64,000 nt of DNA from NORP233 sp050186825 (GTDB lineage Bacteria > Planctomycetota > J058): the NCBI GenBank assembly GCA_050186825.1, contig JBFWYD010000044.1, positions 26,581 through 90,580 of the forward strand, read 5' to 3'. The position numbers were made by a program, and so were the translations under genes. The notes beneath the pieces are model-generated. The model saw nothing but the letters and a program-made list of their open reading frames with translations, was not told the origin of the DNA and did no database searches. This document shows positions 46,410 to 53,078 of the stretch, one piece after another (position 1 is the stretch's first letter; each line of letters starts with the position of its first letter).

Positions 46410-47369
46410 ATGAGCGACGTGGCGGCGCAGCAGCGGGCGTTTCGGGAGGGGGCGGCGGTGTGGGAGCGCCGCGGCTGGCAGCTCCGGCGCTGGTCGGGCG
46501 AGAAGCGGCTCGACTTCCTGCACAAGTACTGCACCCAGGAGGTGCGCCGCCCCGCGGGCGAGGGCGCCTACGGCTGCGTGCTGACGGTCAAGGGCGGGAC
46601 GGTCGGCGACCTGTGGGCGCTCGTGCGCCAGGACGACCTGCTCGTGCTCTGCGCGCCCGCCGCGGCCGAGGGCCTCTACGCACACCTCGGCCGCTACGCG
46701 CGCTTCGACCGGGTGGTGATGGACGACCTGAGCGCGGAGTGGCGCGTCTTGAGCGTGAGCGGCCCGCGCAGCGGCGTGGTGGTCGCGGCCGCGACGGGCG
46801 CGAGCCTGCCGGCGGGTCAGCTCCAGCACGCGGCGCTGGGGGAGGGGGTGCTGGTGCGCGACGACTGGCTGGGGGCCGAGGGCTACGACCTGATCGTGGC
46901 CGCCGCCGAGGCGGGGGGCCGGCTCGCGGCGCTGCTGGCCGCCGGCGCGACCGAGGCCGCCGACGAGGCCCTGGCCGCGGCCCGGATCGAGGCCGGCGTG
47001 CCGCTCTACGGGGTGGACATGGACGAGGGGACGATCCCGGTCGAGGCCGGGCTGGAGGAGCGGGCGATCGCCTACGACAAGGGCTGCTACACCGGCCAGG
47101 AGGTGATCGTGCGGATCAAGCACCGCGGCAAGGTCAACCGGCACCTGCGCGGGCTGCTGCTCCCCGAGGGCGAGCTCCCGGCGACGCCGCTGCCCCTGTT
47201 CTCCGGCGAGAAGGAGGTCGGCCCCCTGACCTCGGCCGCGCGCTCGGCGCGGCTCGGCCGCCCGGTGGGCCTGGCCATCCTGCACCGCAAGTACGAGCCG
47301 GGGACCACCCTCGCGCTCGGCGCCCCCGACGGGCCGCCCGCCGAGATCGCCGCCCTGCCCCTGGCCTGA
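46410..47369 (+). CDS. ygfZ: YgfZ/GcvT-family folate-binding Fe-S cluster protein
   Basis: 319 aa. YgfZ proteins use a tetrahydrofolate-binding GcvT-like fold to help make or repair iron-sulfur clusters. The diagnostic motif KGCYTGQEVI is at residues ~223-232 with its conserved Cys, followed by RIKHRGKVNRHLRGL, and RLDFLHKYCTQEV is the N-terminal family motif (usually F-L-Q/H-x-x-x-T-x-D). ATG 46410 has GAGGGG 5 nt upstream; the frame opens further upstream into non-coding sequence. Single gene, followed 67 nt later by a regulator. Confidence 0.88.
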   Translation: MSDVAAQQRAFREGAAVWERRGWQLRRWSGEKRLDFLHKYCTQEVRRPAGEGAYGCVLTVKGGTVGDLWALVRQDDLLVLCAPAAAEGLYAHLGRYARFDRVVMDDLSAEWRVLSVSGPRSGVVVAAATGASLPAGQLQHAALGEGVLVRDDWLGAEGYDLIVAAAEAGGRLAALLAAGATEAADEALAAARIEAGVPLYGVDMDEGTIPVEAGLEERAIAYDKGCYTGQEVIVRIKHRGKVNRHLRGLLLPEGELPATPLPLFSGEKEVGPLTSAARSARLGRPVGLAILHRKYEPGTTLALGAPDGPPAEIAALPLA

Positions 47370-47436
47370 GCGGGCGCGCGCGGGAGAGCACGAGGGGGCG
47401 TCTCCGACCTGGCACACGTCGGACCCTCGCGCGATC

Positions 47437-49011
47437 ATGCGGCCCATGAACGAACGCGAGGTCACCTGGCTGCGCCGCCTGCGCGACCTCTCCCATCTCC
47501 TGGCGACGGAGCGCGATGCCACGAAGCTCCTGCCGCTGATCCTCGACGCCGCCATCGAGCTCACCGACGCCGAGCGCGGCTTCCTGGTCCGGGTGGGTGG
47601 GAGCGGCGGCAAGACCAAGATCAAGGTGGAGGTCGCGCGCGGCTTCGCCAAGGAGACCCTGGCCGGCGCCCAGGGCAAGGTGTCGCGCACGGTGGTCGAG
47701 CGGGCGCTCGAGCAGCGGCGCGGCGTGGTCACCACCAGCGAGGAGGACCAGGACATCCGCAACGTGTCCAGCGTGCAGGCGCGGCGGGTGCTCTCGATCC
47801 TGTGCGTGCCGATGCTCCTGCGCGGCCAGCCCGTGGGCGTGCTCTACCTCGACCACCGCTTCGACCCGAACGCCTTCACCACCGGCGACCTGCCCATCGT
47901 CGCGGCCTTCGCCGACCAGGCCGCCCTCGCGCTCGAGACCGCCGAGCTGGGCGACGTGCACCGCGCGCACGAGGAGCGGCTCCAGGCGACGCTCGAGGAG
48001 CTCGAGGCGCTGCGCAAGGCCGAGACCGAGCGCGCGCAGCTCGAGCAGCGCGACGACCTGATCCTGCCGGAGCACGCCCCGGCGCGCTTCGGCGGGCTGA
48101 TCGGCTCCAGCCCCGACATGCAGCGCCTCTACGCCGAGATCGAGCGCGCGGCGCGCAGCGACGCGCCCGTGCTGATCACCGGCGAGAGCGGCACGGGCAA
48201 GGAGCTCGTGGCCAAGGAGATCCACACCCGCGGCGAGCACTTCCGCCAGCCCTTCCTCTCCGAGAACTGCGCCGCGATCAGCGACGGGCTGCTCGAGAGC
48301 GAGCTGTTCGGGCACAAGCGCGGGGCCTTCACCGGCGCCACCGCCGACCACCCCGGGCTGTTCGTGCTCGCGGGCAAGGGGACCCTGTTCCTGGACGAGG
48401 TCGGGGACATGAGCGCGGTGATGCAGAGCAAGCTGCTGCGCGTGCTCCAGGAGGGGCAGGTCCGCCCGGTCGGCGGCGAGCGCGCGGTGGACGTCTCCTG
48501 CCGCGTGGTCGCGGCCACCCATCACGACCTGCGCGCCCTGGCCGAGCGCGGCCAGTTCCGCCTCGACCTCTACTACCGCCTCGACGTGCTCCGCCTCCAG
48601 GTCCCGCCGCTGCGCACCCGCCCGGGCGACATCCCCGCGCTCCTGGCCCACTTCCTCTCGGCCGAGAGCGAGGGGCGGCGCAAGTTCGACGTCTCGCCCA
48701 AGGCCCTCGAGCTGCTCGTGGGCTACACCTGGCCGGGCAACGTGCGCGAGCTCGAGAACGAGGCCCGCCGCCTGTCCGCGCTCGGCACCTACCGCCTCTC
48801 CGCGCGCCATCTCTCGGAGGAGATCCGCGAGGGCCGCGGCCTGGCCCGCGCCGAGGGCACCTACTCCGGCAAGACCCTGGCCGAGGTGGAGAAGGAGATG
48901 GTCGTCGAGGCCATGCAGGCCGCGGACGGCAACAAGGCCCGCGCCGCGCGCGCCCTGGGGATCCCCAAGACGACCCTCTACCACCTGCTCGATCGATACA
49001 AGCTGCGCTAG
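47437..49011 (+). CDS. Sigma-54-dependent transcription activator (GAF-AAA+-Fis)
   Basis: 524 aa. N-terminal GAF sensor (~15-165), short coiled coil (HEERLQATLEELEALRKAE), AAA+ domain ~210-430 with Walker A GESGTGKE (~248), the sigma-54 contact loop GAFTGA (~297), Walker B GTLFLDEVGD (~316) and R-finger region, then a Fis-type helix-turn-helix at the end (KARAARALGIPKTTLYHLL). It would open sigma-54 promoters in response to a small ligand or phosphorylation. No receiver domain. Targets unknown; ATG 47437 or 47446 may be used. Followed 2 nt later by maf. Confidence 0.92.
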   Translation: MRPMNEREVTWLRRLRDLSHLLATERDATKLLPLILDAAIELTDAERGFLVRVGGSGGKTKIKVEVARGFAKETLAGAQGKVSRTVVERALEQRRGVVTTSEEDQDIRNVSSVQARRVLSILCVPMLLRGQPVGVLYLDHRFDPNAFTTGDLPIVAAFADQAALALETAELGDVHRAHEERLQATLEELEALRKAETERAQLEQRDDLILPEHAPARFGGLIGSSPDMQRLYAEIERAARSDAPVLITGESGTGKELVAKEIHTRGEHFRQPFLSENCAAISDGLLESELFGHKRGAFTGATADHPGLFVLAGKGTLFLDEVGDMSAVMQSKLLRVLQEGQVRPVGGERAVDVSCRVVAATHHDLRALAERGQFRLDLYYRLDVLRLQVPPLRTRPGDIPALLAHFLSAESEGRRKFDVSPKALELLVGYTWPGNVRELENEARRLSALGTYRLSARHLSEEIREGRGLARAEGTYSGKTLAEVEKEMVVEAMQAADGNKARAARALGIPKTTLYHLLDRYKLR

Positions 49012-49013
49012 GC

Positions 49014-49586
49014 GTGGAGCTGATCCTCGCCAGCACCTCGCGCTACCGCCGCGAGCAGCTCGAGCGCCTGGGCCTGGTCTTCTCCTGCGAGGCCCCCGGC
49101 GTGGACGAGCGCGCGGTGGCGCCGGCAGGCGCGGCGCCCCGCGCGCTGGCGGCGCACCTGGCGCGCGCCAAGGCGGACGCCGTGGCCGCGCGCCACCCGC
49201 AGGCGATCGTGATCGGCGGCGACCAGGTGTGCGCCCACGCCGGCGAGGTGCTGGGCAAGCCGGGGACGGTCGAGCGCGCCGTGGCCCAGCTCCTGCGCCT
49301 CCAGGGGAGCACCCACCAGCTGGTGACGGCGATCTGCCTGCGCCAGGGCGAGCGGGTCCTGACCCACGAGGACGTGACCGAGCTCGAGATGCGCCCGCTC
49401 TCCGAGGCCAGCGTCCGCCGCTACGTCGCGGCGGACGACCCCCTCGACTGCGCCGGCTCCTACAAGCTGGAGGCCCGCGGGATCGCCCTGTTCGAGGCGA
49501 TCCGCAGCGAGGACTGGAGCGCCATCACCGGCCTCCCACTCCTGGCCCTGGCGCGCATGCTGCGCCAGCTGGGGCTGGAGCTCTAA
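49014..49586 (+). CDS. Maf-family nucleotide pyrophosphatase (YceF type)
   Basis: 190 aa. Family N-terminus ELILASTSRYRREQLERLGL, the VDER pocket, DQVCAHAGEVLGKPG with catalytic Asp, and the YceF-like end HPLDCAGSYK-type sequence (DPLDCAGSYKLEARGIALFE) and AITGLPLLALARMLRQLG. YceF hydrolyses modified nucleotides such as m7GTP; other Maf proteins prefer dTTP/UTP. The QVC and CAGS residues favour the YceF class. GTG 49014 is 2 nt after the regulator's stop and starts exactly at the conserved N-terminus. Confidence 0.88.
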   Translation: MELILASTSRYRREQLERLGLVFSCEAPGVDERAVAPAGAAPRALAAHLARAKADAVAARHPQAIVIGGDQVCAHAGEVLGKPGTVERAVAQLLRLQGSTHQLVTAICLRQGERVLTHEDVTELEMRPLSEASVRRYVAADDPLDCAGSYKLEARGIALFEAIRSEDWSAITGLPLLALARMLRQLGLEL

Positions 49587-49592
49587 CCCGGG

Positions 49593-49805
49593 TCAGTGCG
49601 TGTGGTCGTGCGGCGTGTTCTCGTCGTGCGGATCGCCCGAGGGATGCGAGTGCGCGTGGGCGTGCTTCATGCCCCCGTGCGAGTGCTCGTGGTAGTGGCT
49701 GATCATCTCGGGCGGCGGCGGCTCCTCGCTCGCGCAGCCGAGCGTGGCCGAGAGCGAGCCGGCCACCAGCGTGGCCCACGCGAAACTACGCATCGTCCGG
49801 TTCAT
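49593..49805 (-). CDS. Small histidine-rich lipoprotein
   Basis: 70 aa. Signal with twin basic start (MNRTMRSFAWATLVAGSLSA) and lipobox LGC (Cys ~24), then a mature part of ~46 residues with thirteen His: HYHEHSHGG, HAHAHSHPSG, HDENTPHDHTH. Probably binds zinc, nickel or copper at the outer surface or in the periplasm; the family is not known to me. It converges on maf with 6 nt between the stops. Its His codons and lipobox, and the lack of any better reading on the other strand, support a real gene. Confidence 0.75.
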   Translation of the reverse strand: MNRTMRSFAWATLVAGSLSATLGCASEEPPPPEMISHYHEHSHGGMKHAHAHSHPSGDPHDENTPHDHTH

Positions 49806-49946
49806 CTACCCTCCTCGGTGGAGAGCGACTCTACCGTCGCCGCCGCGGCTCGGGTGGCGCGCCCGCGACGCGCACCCGGGGTAGCCTCCACTCTTCGCTG
49901 GAGGCGCCGTGACGAGCGCGAGCAGCCGCCCCGGGTCCCCGCCCGG

Positions 49947-50016
49947 GGCCTGAGGTGAGGGGCCTGAGGTGAGGGGCCTGAGGTGAGGGGCCTGAGGTGA
50001 GGGGCCTGAGGTGAGC
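49947..50016. repeat. Five 14-bp tandem units covering a kinase start site
   Basis: GGCCTGAGGTGAGG x4 then GGCCTGAGGTGAGC (49947, 49961, 49975, 49989, 50003). Each unit carries a GAGG and a GTG, so the kinase start GTG 50011 and its ribosome site lie inside the last two units. Confidence 0.95.
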
Positions 50017-51204
50017 GCGCCCCTGGGAGAGCTGGCCGTCGCGGCGGGGCTGGTCGAGCCTCGCCGGCTGGAGTCCGTGCTGCGCCTGCTGGAGCGCTGG
50101 CGCGCGGCGGGCGACGTGCGCCGCCTGGGCGAGGTCCTGGTCGAGTCGCTGCGGCTCCCCGTCGAGCGCGTGCGCGGGCTCCTGGGCGCGCAGGGCCTGG
50201 AGCTCCTGGCCTGCGCGCTGTGCCGCGCGCGCTACGGCGCCTTCGGGCAGGTAGCGGGCAGCCCTTGCCCGCGCTGCGAGCGCCCGCTCGCTCTGGCCCC
50301 GGCGGACGCCGCGCTCTCGACCGAGGACACCCTGGCCGACGCGAGCCCCGCGGCGCAGGCCCAGCTCCAGGCCTTGCGCCAGCGCACCCCGCGCCTCGGC
50401 CCCTACGAGGTGCGCGGCGAGGTCGGCCGCGGGGCGATGGGCGTGATCTACAAGGCCTGGGACCCGCGTCGCGCCCGAGTCGTGGCCCTCAAGCTCCTGC
50501 TCCGCCCCGAGAGCGCCGGCGCGGCGGACCACGAGCGCTTTCGCCGCGAGGCGCGCGCCGTGGCCGCCCTCCGCCACCCGCACATCGTGCCCGCGCTCGG
50601 GCTCGAGGAGGCCGAGGGCTTCGCCTGCATCGCGATGGACTACGTCCCGGGCGTGACCCTGGACCTGCTGCTCGGCCACGGCGCCCTCCCGCTGCCGCGC
50701 GTGGTGTGGGTGGTGGCCAAGATCGCCCGCGCCCTCGACCACGCGCATCGCGCCGGCCTGGTGCACCGCGACGTCAAGCCGGGCAACGTGCTCGTGGCGC
50801 GCGACGGCACGCCCTACCTGTTCGACTTCGGCGTGGCCAAGGACGCGGGCGAGAGCCAGAGCCTGACCGCCGATGGCGTCGCCCTCGGCAGCCTGGGCTA
50901 CATGGCGCCCGAGTACCTGCTCGAGGGCCCCGCGGCCCTCGGCCCCGCCTACGACGTCTACGGCCTGGGCGTCACGCTCTACCTGGTGGCCGCCGGCCGC
51001 CACCCCCTGGGCGACCCGCGGGCCCCGGACTTCCCCGAGCGCGTGATCTCGGCCGAGCCGGCCCCCGTCTCGACCCTCGCCCCCGGCCTGCCCCCCGCGC
51101 TCGCGGCCGTCATCGACCGCGCCGTGCAGAAGCGCCCCGAGGAGCGCCCGCCCAGCGCCGCCGCCTTCGCCGACGCCCTCGAGGCCTGGCTCGCGACGCT
51201 GTAG
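50011..51204 (+). CDS. Soluble Ser/Thr kinase with N-terminal zinc ribbon
   Basis: 397 aa, no membrane helix. Residues 1-~130: helical start (LGELAVAAGLVEPRRLESVL), then a CxxC...CxxC zinc ribbon (CALC/CPRC, ~71-93). The kinase domain ~132-397 is complete: GEVGRGAMGVIYKA, VALKLLL, LVHRDVKPGNVLV (~252), FDFGVAK and GSLGYMAPEYL, ending EERPPSAAAFADAL. GTG 50011 sits in the last copy of a 14-bp repeat; GAGG of the previous copy is 7 nt upstream. Single gene; substrates unknown. The N-terminal part resembles the helical start of other multi-step bacterial kinases from high-GC planctomycete-like genomes. Confidence 0.88.
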   Translation: MSAPLGELAVAAGLVEPRRLESVLRLLERWRAAGDVRRLGEVLVESLRLPVERVRGLLGAQGLELLACALCRARYGAFGQVAGSPCPRCERPLALAPADAALSTEDTLADASPAAQAQLQALRQRTPRLGPYEVRGEVGRGAMGVIYKAWDPRRARVVALKLLLRPESAGAADHERFRREARAVAALRHPHIVPALGLEEAEGFACIAMDYVPGVTLDLLLGHGALPLPRVVWVVAKIARALDHAHRAGLVHRDVKPGNVLVARDGTPYLFDFGVAKDAGESQSLTADGVALGSLGYMAPEYLLEGPAALGPAYDVYGLGVTLYLVAAGRHPLGDPRAPDFPERVISAEPAPVSTLAPGLPPALAAVIDRAVQKRPEERPPSAAAFADALEAWLATL

Positions 51205-51210
51205 CTGCGC

Positions 51211-52287
51211 TCAGCGCCGCCCGGTGAAGCTGCTCAGCACCGCGTCCCAGGCGCAGGCCGAGGCCAGGGCGGCGAGCTGGAAGGCGTTGACCCCCGGGTC
51301 GTCCAGCTCACCCGTGCTGACGGCGAACAGCACGTCCCCGTCGCTCAGCCCGTGGAAGGGGTGGATCGCGCGCGCCATCGAGGCGTGCACCTCCTTGGCA
51401 AGCTGCCGGAGCAGCCCGGGGTCGAGCAGGCGGTTGGTCACGACCACGGTCAGCGTGGTGTTGCCGCCGCCAGGGGCCTTGCCGCTCGGGCGCGGCCCGA
51501 TCGTCTCCGCCGAGACCGCGACGCGCCGGCCGGTCTTCGGGTCGCGATGCCCGCGCACCACCTGCCCGGAGCGGTCCACGATCGCCCCCAGCGCGTTGAC
51601 CACGGTCAGCACCAGCACGCGGCTGCGTCCGAGCGCGCGGCAGGCGGCGCCCTGCCCGGCCAGCTCGGGCTCGAGCGTCCCCGGGAACCACTTCCCGACC
51701 GAGGCCGCCGCCCCGGCCCCGCGCCCGCCCAGGGGCACCACGCCGGGGCGCGCCGCCTTCAGCGCCGCGCGCCCGAGGTCCGCGTCGGGGACCACGCTCG
51801 TGGTCCTGAGCCCGAAGTCGTAGATCACCGCGCCCGAGACCCGCGCGATCCGCTCCCAGCCCGTCGCTCGCCCCGCCCGCTCGAAGAGCTCGCGGGCCAC
51901 GCCGCCCGCGGCGTCGAGCCCGTAGACCGAGCCGCCGGCCAGGCAGATCGCGTCCAGCGCGTGGGAGCGCTCGCGCGCCAGGTCGGTGTTGCTCGTGACC
52001 GGGGTCCCGCCGCGGACGTCGGCCACGGTCAGCGCGCGCCGCGGGAAGGACACGACCGTGCAGCCCGTGGGCCCGGCCGGGTCCACGGCGCAGCCGACCT
52101 CGACGCCGGGGAGCTCGAAGCGGAGCACGTGCGGTCCGGGCTCGGTGTCGATCACCCGCTTCCCGGGCGCCCGCTCCTCGGCCGTGGCGCGCAGGCCGGC
52201 CGTAAGCGCCAGGGCGCCCGCGCCGAGCAGCGCGCGCCGATCGAGCCGCCCGCCGTCGAGCCGCTCGTCGTCGCGGGACGCGCTCAC
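51211..52287 (-). CDS. P1-family peptidase (S58, DmpA-like), exported
   Basis: 358 aa. Start RLDRRALLGAGALALTAGL looks like a twin-arginine-type signal. The body is a P1/DmpA Ntn-hydrolase: GCTVVSFPR near the N-terminus, LAGGSVYGLDAAGGV, and PGGGNTTLTVVVTN, where family members self-cleave before a Ser/Thr that becomes the nucleophile. Typically an aminopeptidase or beta-aminopeptidase working on short or unusual peptides. GTG 52287 overlaps the methyltransferase stop (GTGA), so the two are co-translated. Periplasmic peptide turnover or modification is a guess from the signal. Confidence 0.82.
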   Translation of the reverse strand: MSASRDDERLDGGRLDRRALLGAGALALTAGLRATAEERAPGKRVIDTEPGPHVLRFELPGVEVGCAVDPAGPTGCTVVSFPRRALTVADVRGGTPVTSNTDLARERSHALDAICLAGGSVYGLDAAGGVARELFERAGRATGWERIARVSGAVIYDFGLRTTSVVPDADLGRAALKAARPGVVPLGGRGAGAAASVGKWFPGTLEPELAGQGAACRALGRSRVLVLTVVNALGAIVDRSGQVVRGHRDPKTGRRVAVSAETIGPRPSGKAPGGGNTTLTVVVTNRLLDPGLLRQLAKEVHASMARAIHPFHGLSDGDVLFAVSTGELDDPGVNAFQLAALASACAWDAVLSSFTGRR

Positions 52288-53000
52288 GCGCGCCCTCCGG
52301 GCGCGGCGGAGGCCACCAGCCGCGGATGGAAGTGGCTGGGGAGCGCGGCCGGGTCGGGCGTCTCGAGGAAGTAGATCGCGCGGAGCGCGCCGAACCAGGC
52401 CCGCTTCAGCGCGCGGTAGGCCAGGGTCTTCGGCGAGCGCGGCGGGCCGAAGCGCGGGGCGTGGAAGCGCACGGCGCGGCCGCCCGCGCCCTCGAGCACG
52501 TAGCGCAGGCTCGACTCGGTGAAGGCGGTGCGATGGGTAAAGTCCGCGTAGCGCACGTAGACCCCGCTGAAGGAGACGGCGTGCGGGACCGAGACGACCA
52601 GCCGCCCCTCGGGGCGGAGCGCGCCGAGCAGGGCGCCGACGGTCGCGAGGGTCTCCTCGTGGGGGAGGTGCTCGACCACGTCCTTGGCGAGGATCAGGTC
52701 GTAGCGCCCGGCCTGGGCCTGCAGCCACTCGCGCGGCGCCGCGCTGGCGTGGACGGCGCTGGCCCGGCCGCGGAGCGCGGAGACCAGGTCCGGGTCGACG
52801 TCGAAGGCCTCGACCTCGGCGAAGCCGCGCGAGGCCAGGTAGTCGACCCCGTGCCCTCGCCCGGCCCCGTAGTCGAGCGCGCGCCCGCGCGCCGCGGGGA
52901 GCGCGTCGTCGAACCAGACCGCGTAGCCCTCCTGGACCCGCGCGGGGTCCTCGCGCTCGTGCCTGCGCAGGTGCTCGCGGTAGGCCGCCTGGTCGTCCAT
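52284..53000 (-). CDS. Class I SAM-dependent methyltransferase
   Basis: 238 aa. AdoMet motif I RALDYGAGRGHGVDYLA (residues ~40-56), acidic strand-2 end EAFDVDPD, YDLILAKDVVEHLPHEE (motif II/III) and LRPEGRLVVSVPHAVSF (motif IV). Fits the Methyltransf_23/11 group with a C-terminal extension rich in aromatic and basic residues (TLAYRALKRAWFGALRAIYF). Substrate unknown; it leads a two-gene unit with the P1 peptidase. ATG 53000. Confidence 0.8.
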   Translation of the reverse strand: MDDQAAYREHLRRHEREDPARVQEGYAVWFDDALPAARGRALDYGAGRGHGVDYLASRGFAEVEAFDVDPDLVSALRGRASAVHASAAPREWLQAQAGRYDLILAKDVVEHLPHEETLATVGALLGALRPEGRLVVSVPHAVSFSGVYVRYADFTHRTAFTESSLRYVLEGAGGRAVRFHAPRFGPPRSPKTLAYRALKRAWFGALRAIYFLETPDPAALPSHFHPRLVASAAPGGRA

Positions 53001-53018
53001 GGCGGGGAGTCTACGGAA

Positions 53019-53061
53019 CGAGCGCGGCCCGCGCCCCGAAGGGTGCGGGCCGCGAGGCTCG
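53019..53061. terminator. GC hairpin downstream of the STN-domain gene
   Basis: CGAGC + GCGGCCCGCGCCC, loop CGAA, then GGGTGCGGGCCGC and GCTCG with a 3-nt bulge: strong stem between the stop at 53079 and the next gene's start at 53000, both on the minus strand. Confidence 0.7.
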
Positions 53062-53078
53062 TCCCGACGGGGCCGCGC

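Noticed and set aside
47410..47425. TGGCAC as -24 element of a sigma-54 promoter before the sigma-54 activator
   Set aside because: The GC of the -12 element is not at the required distance.
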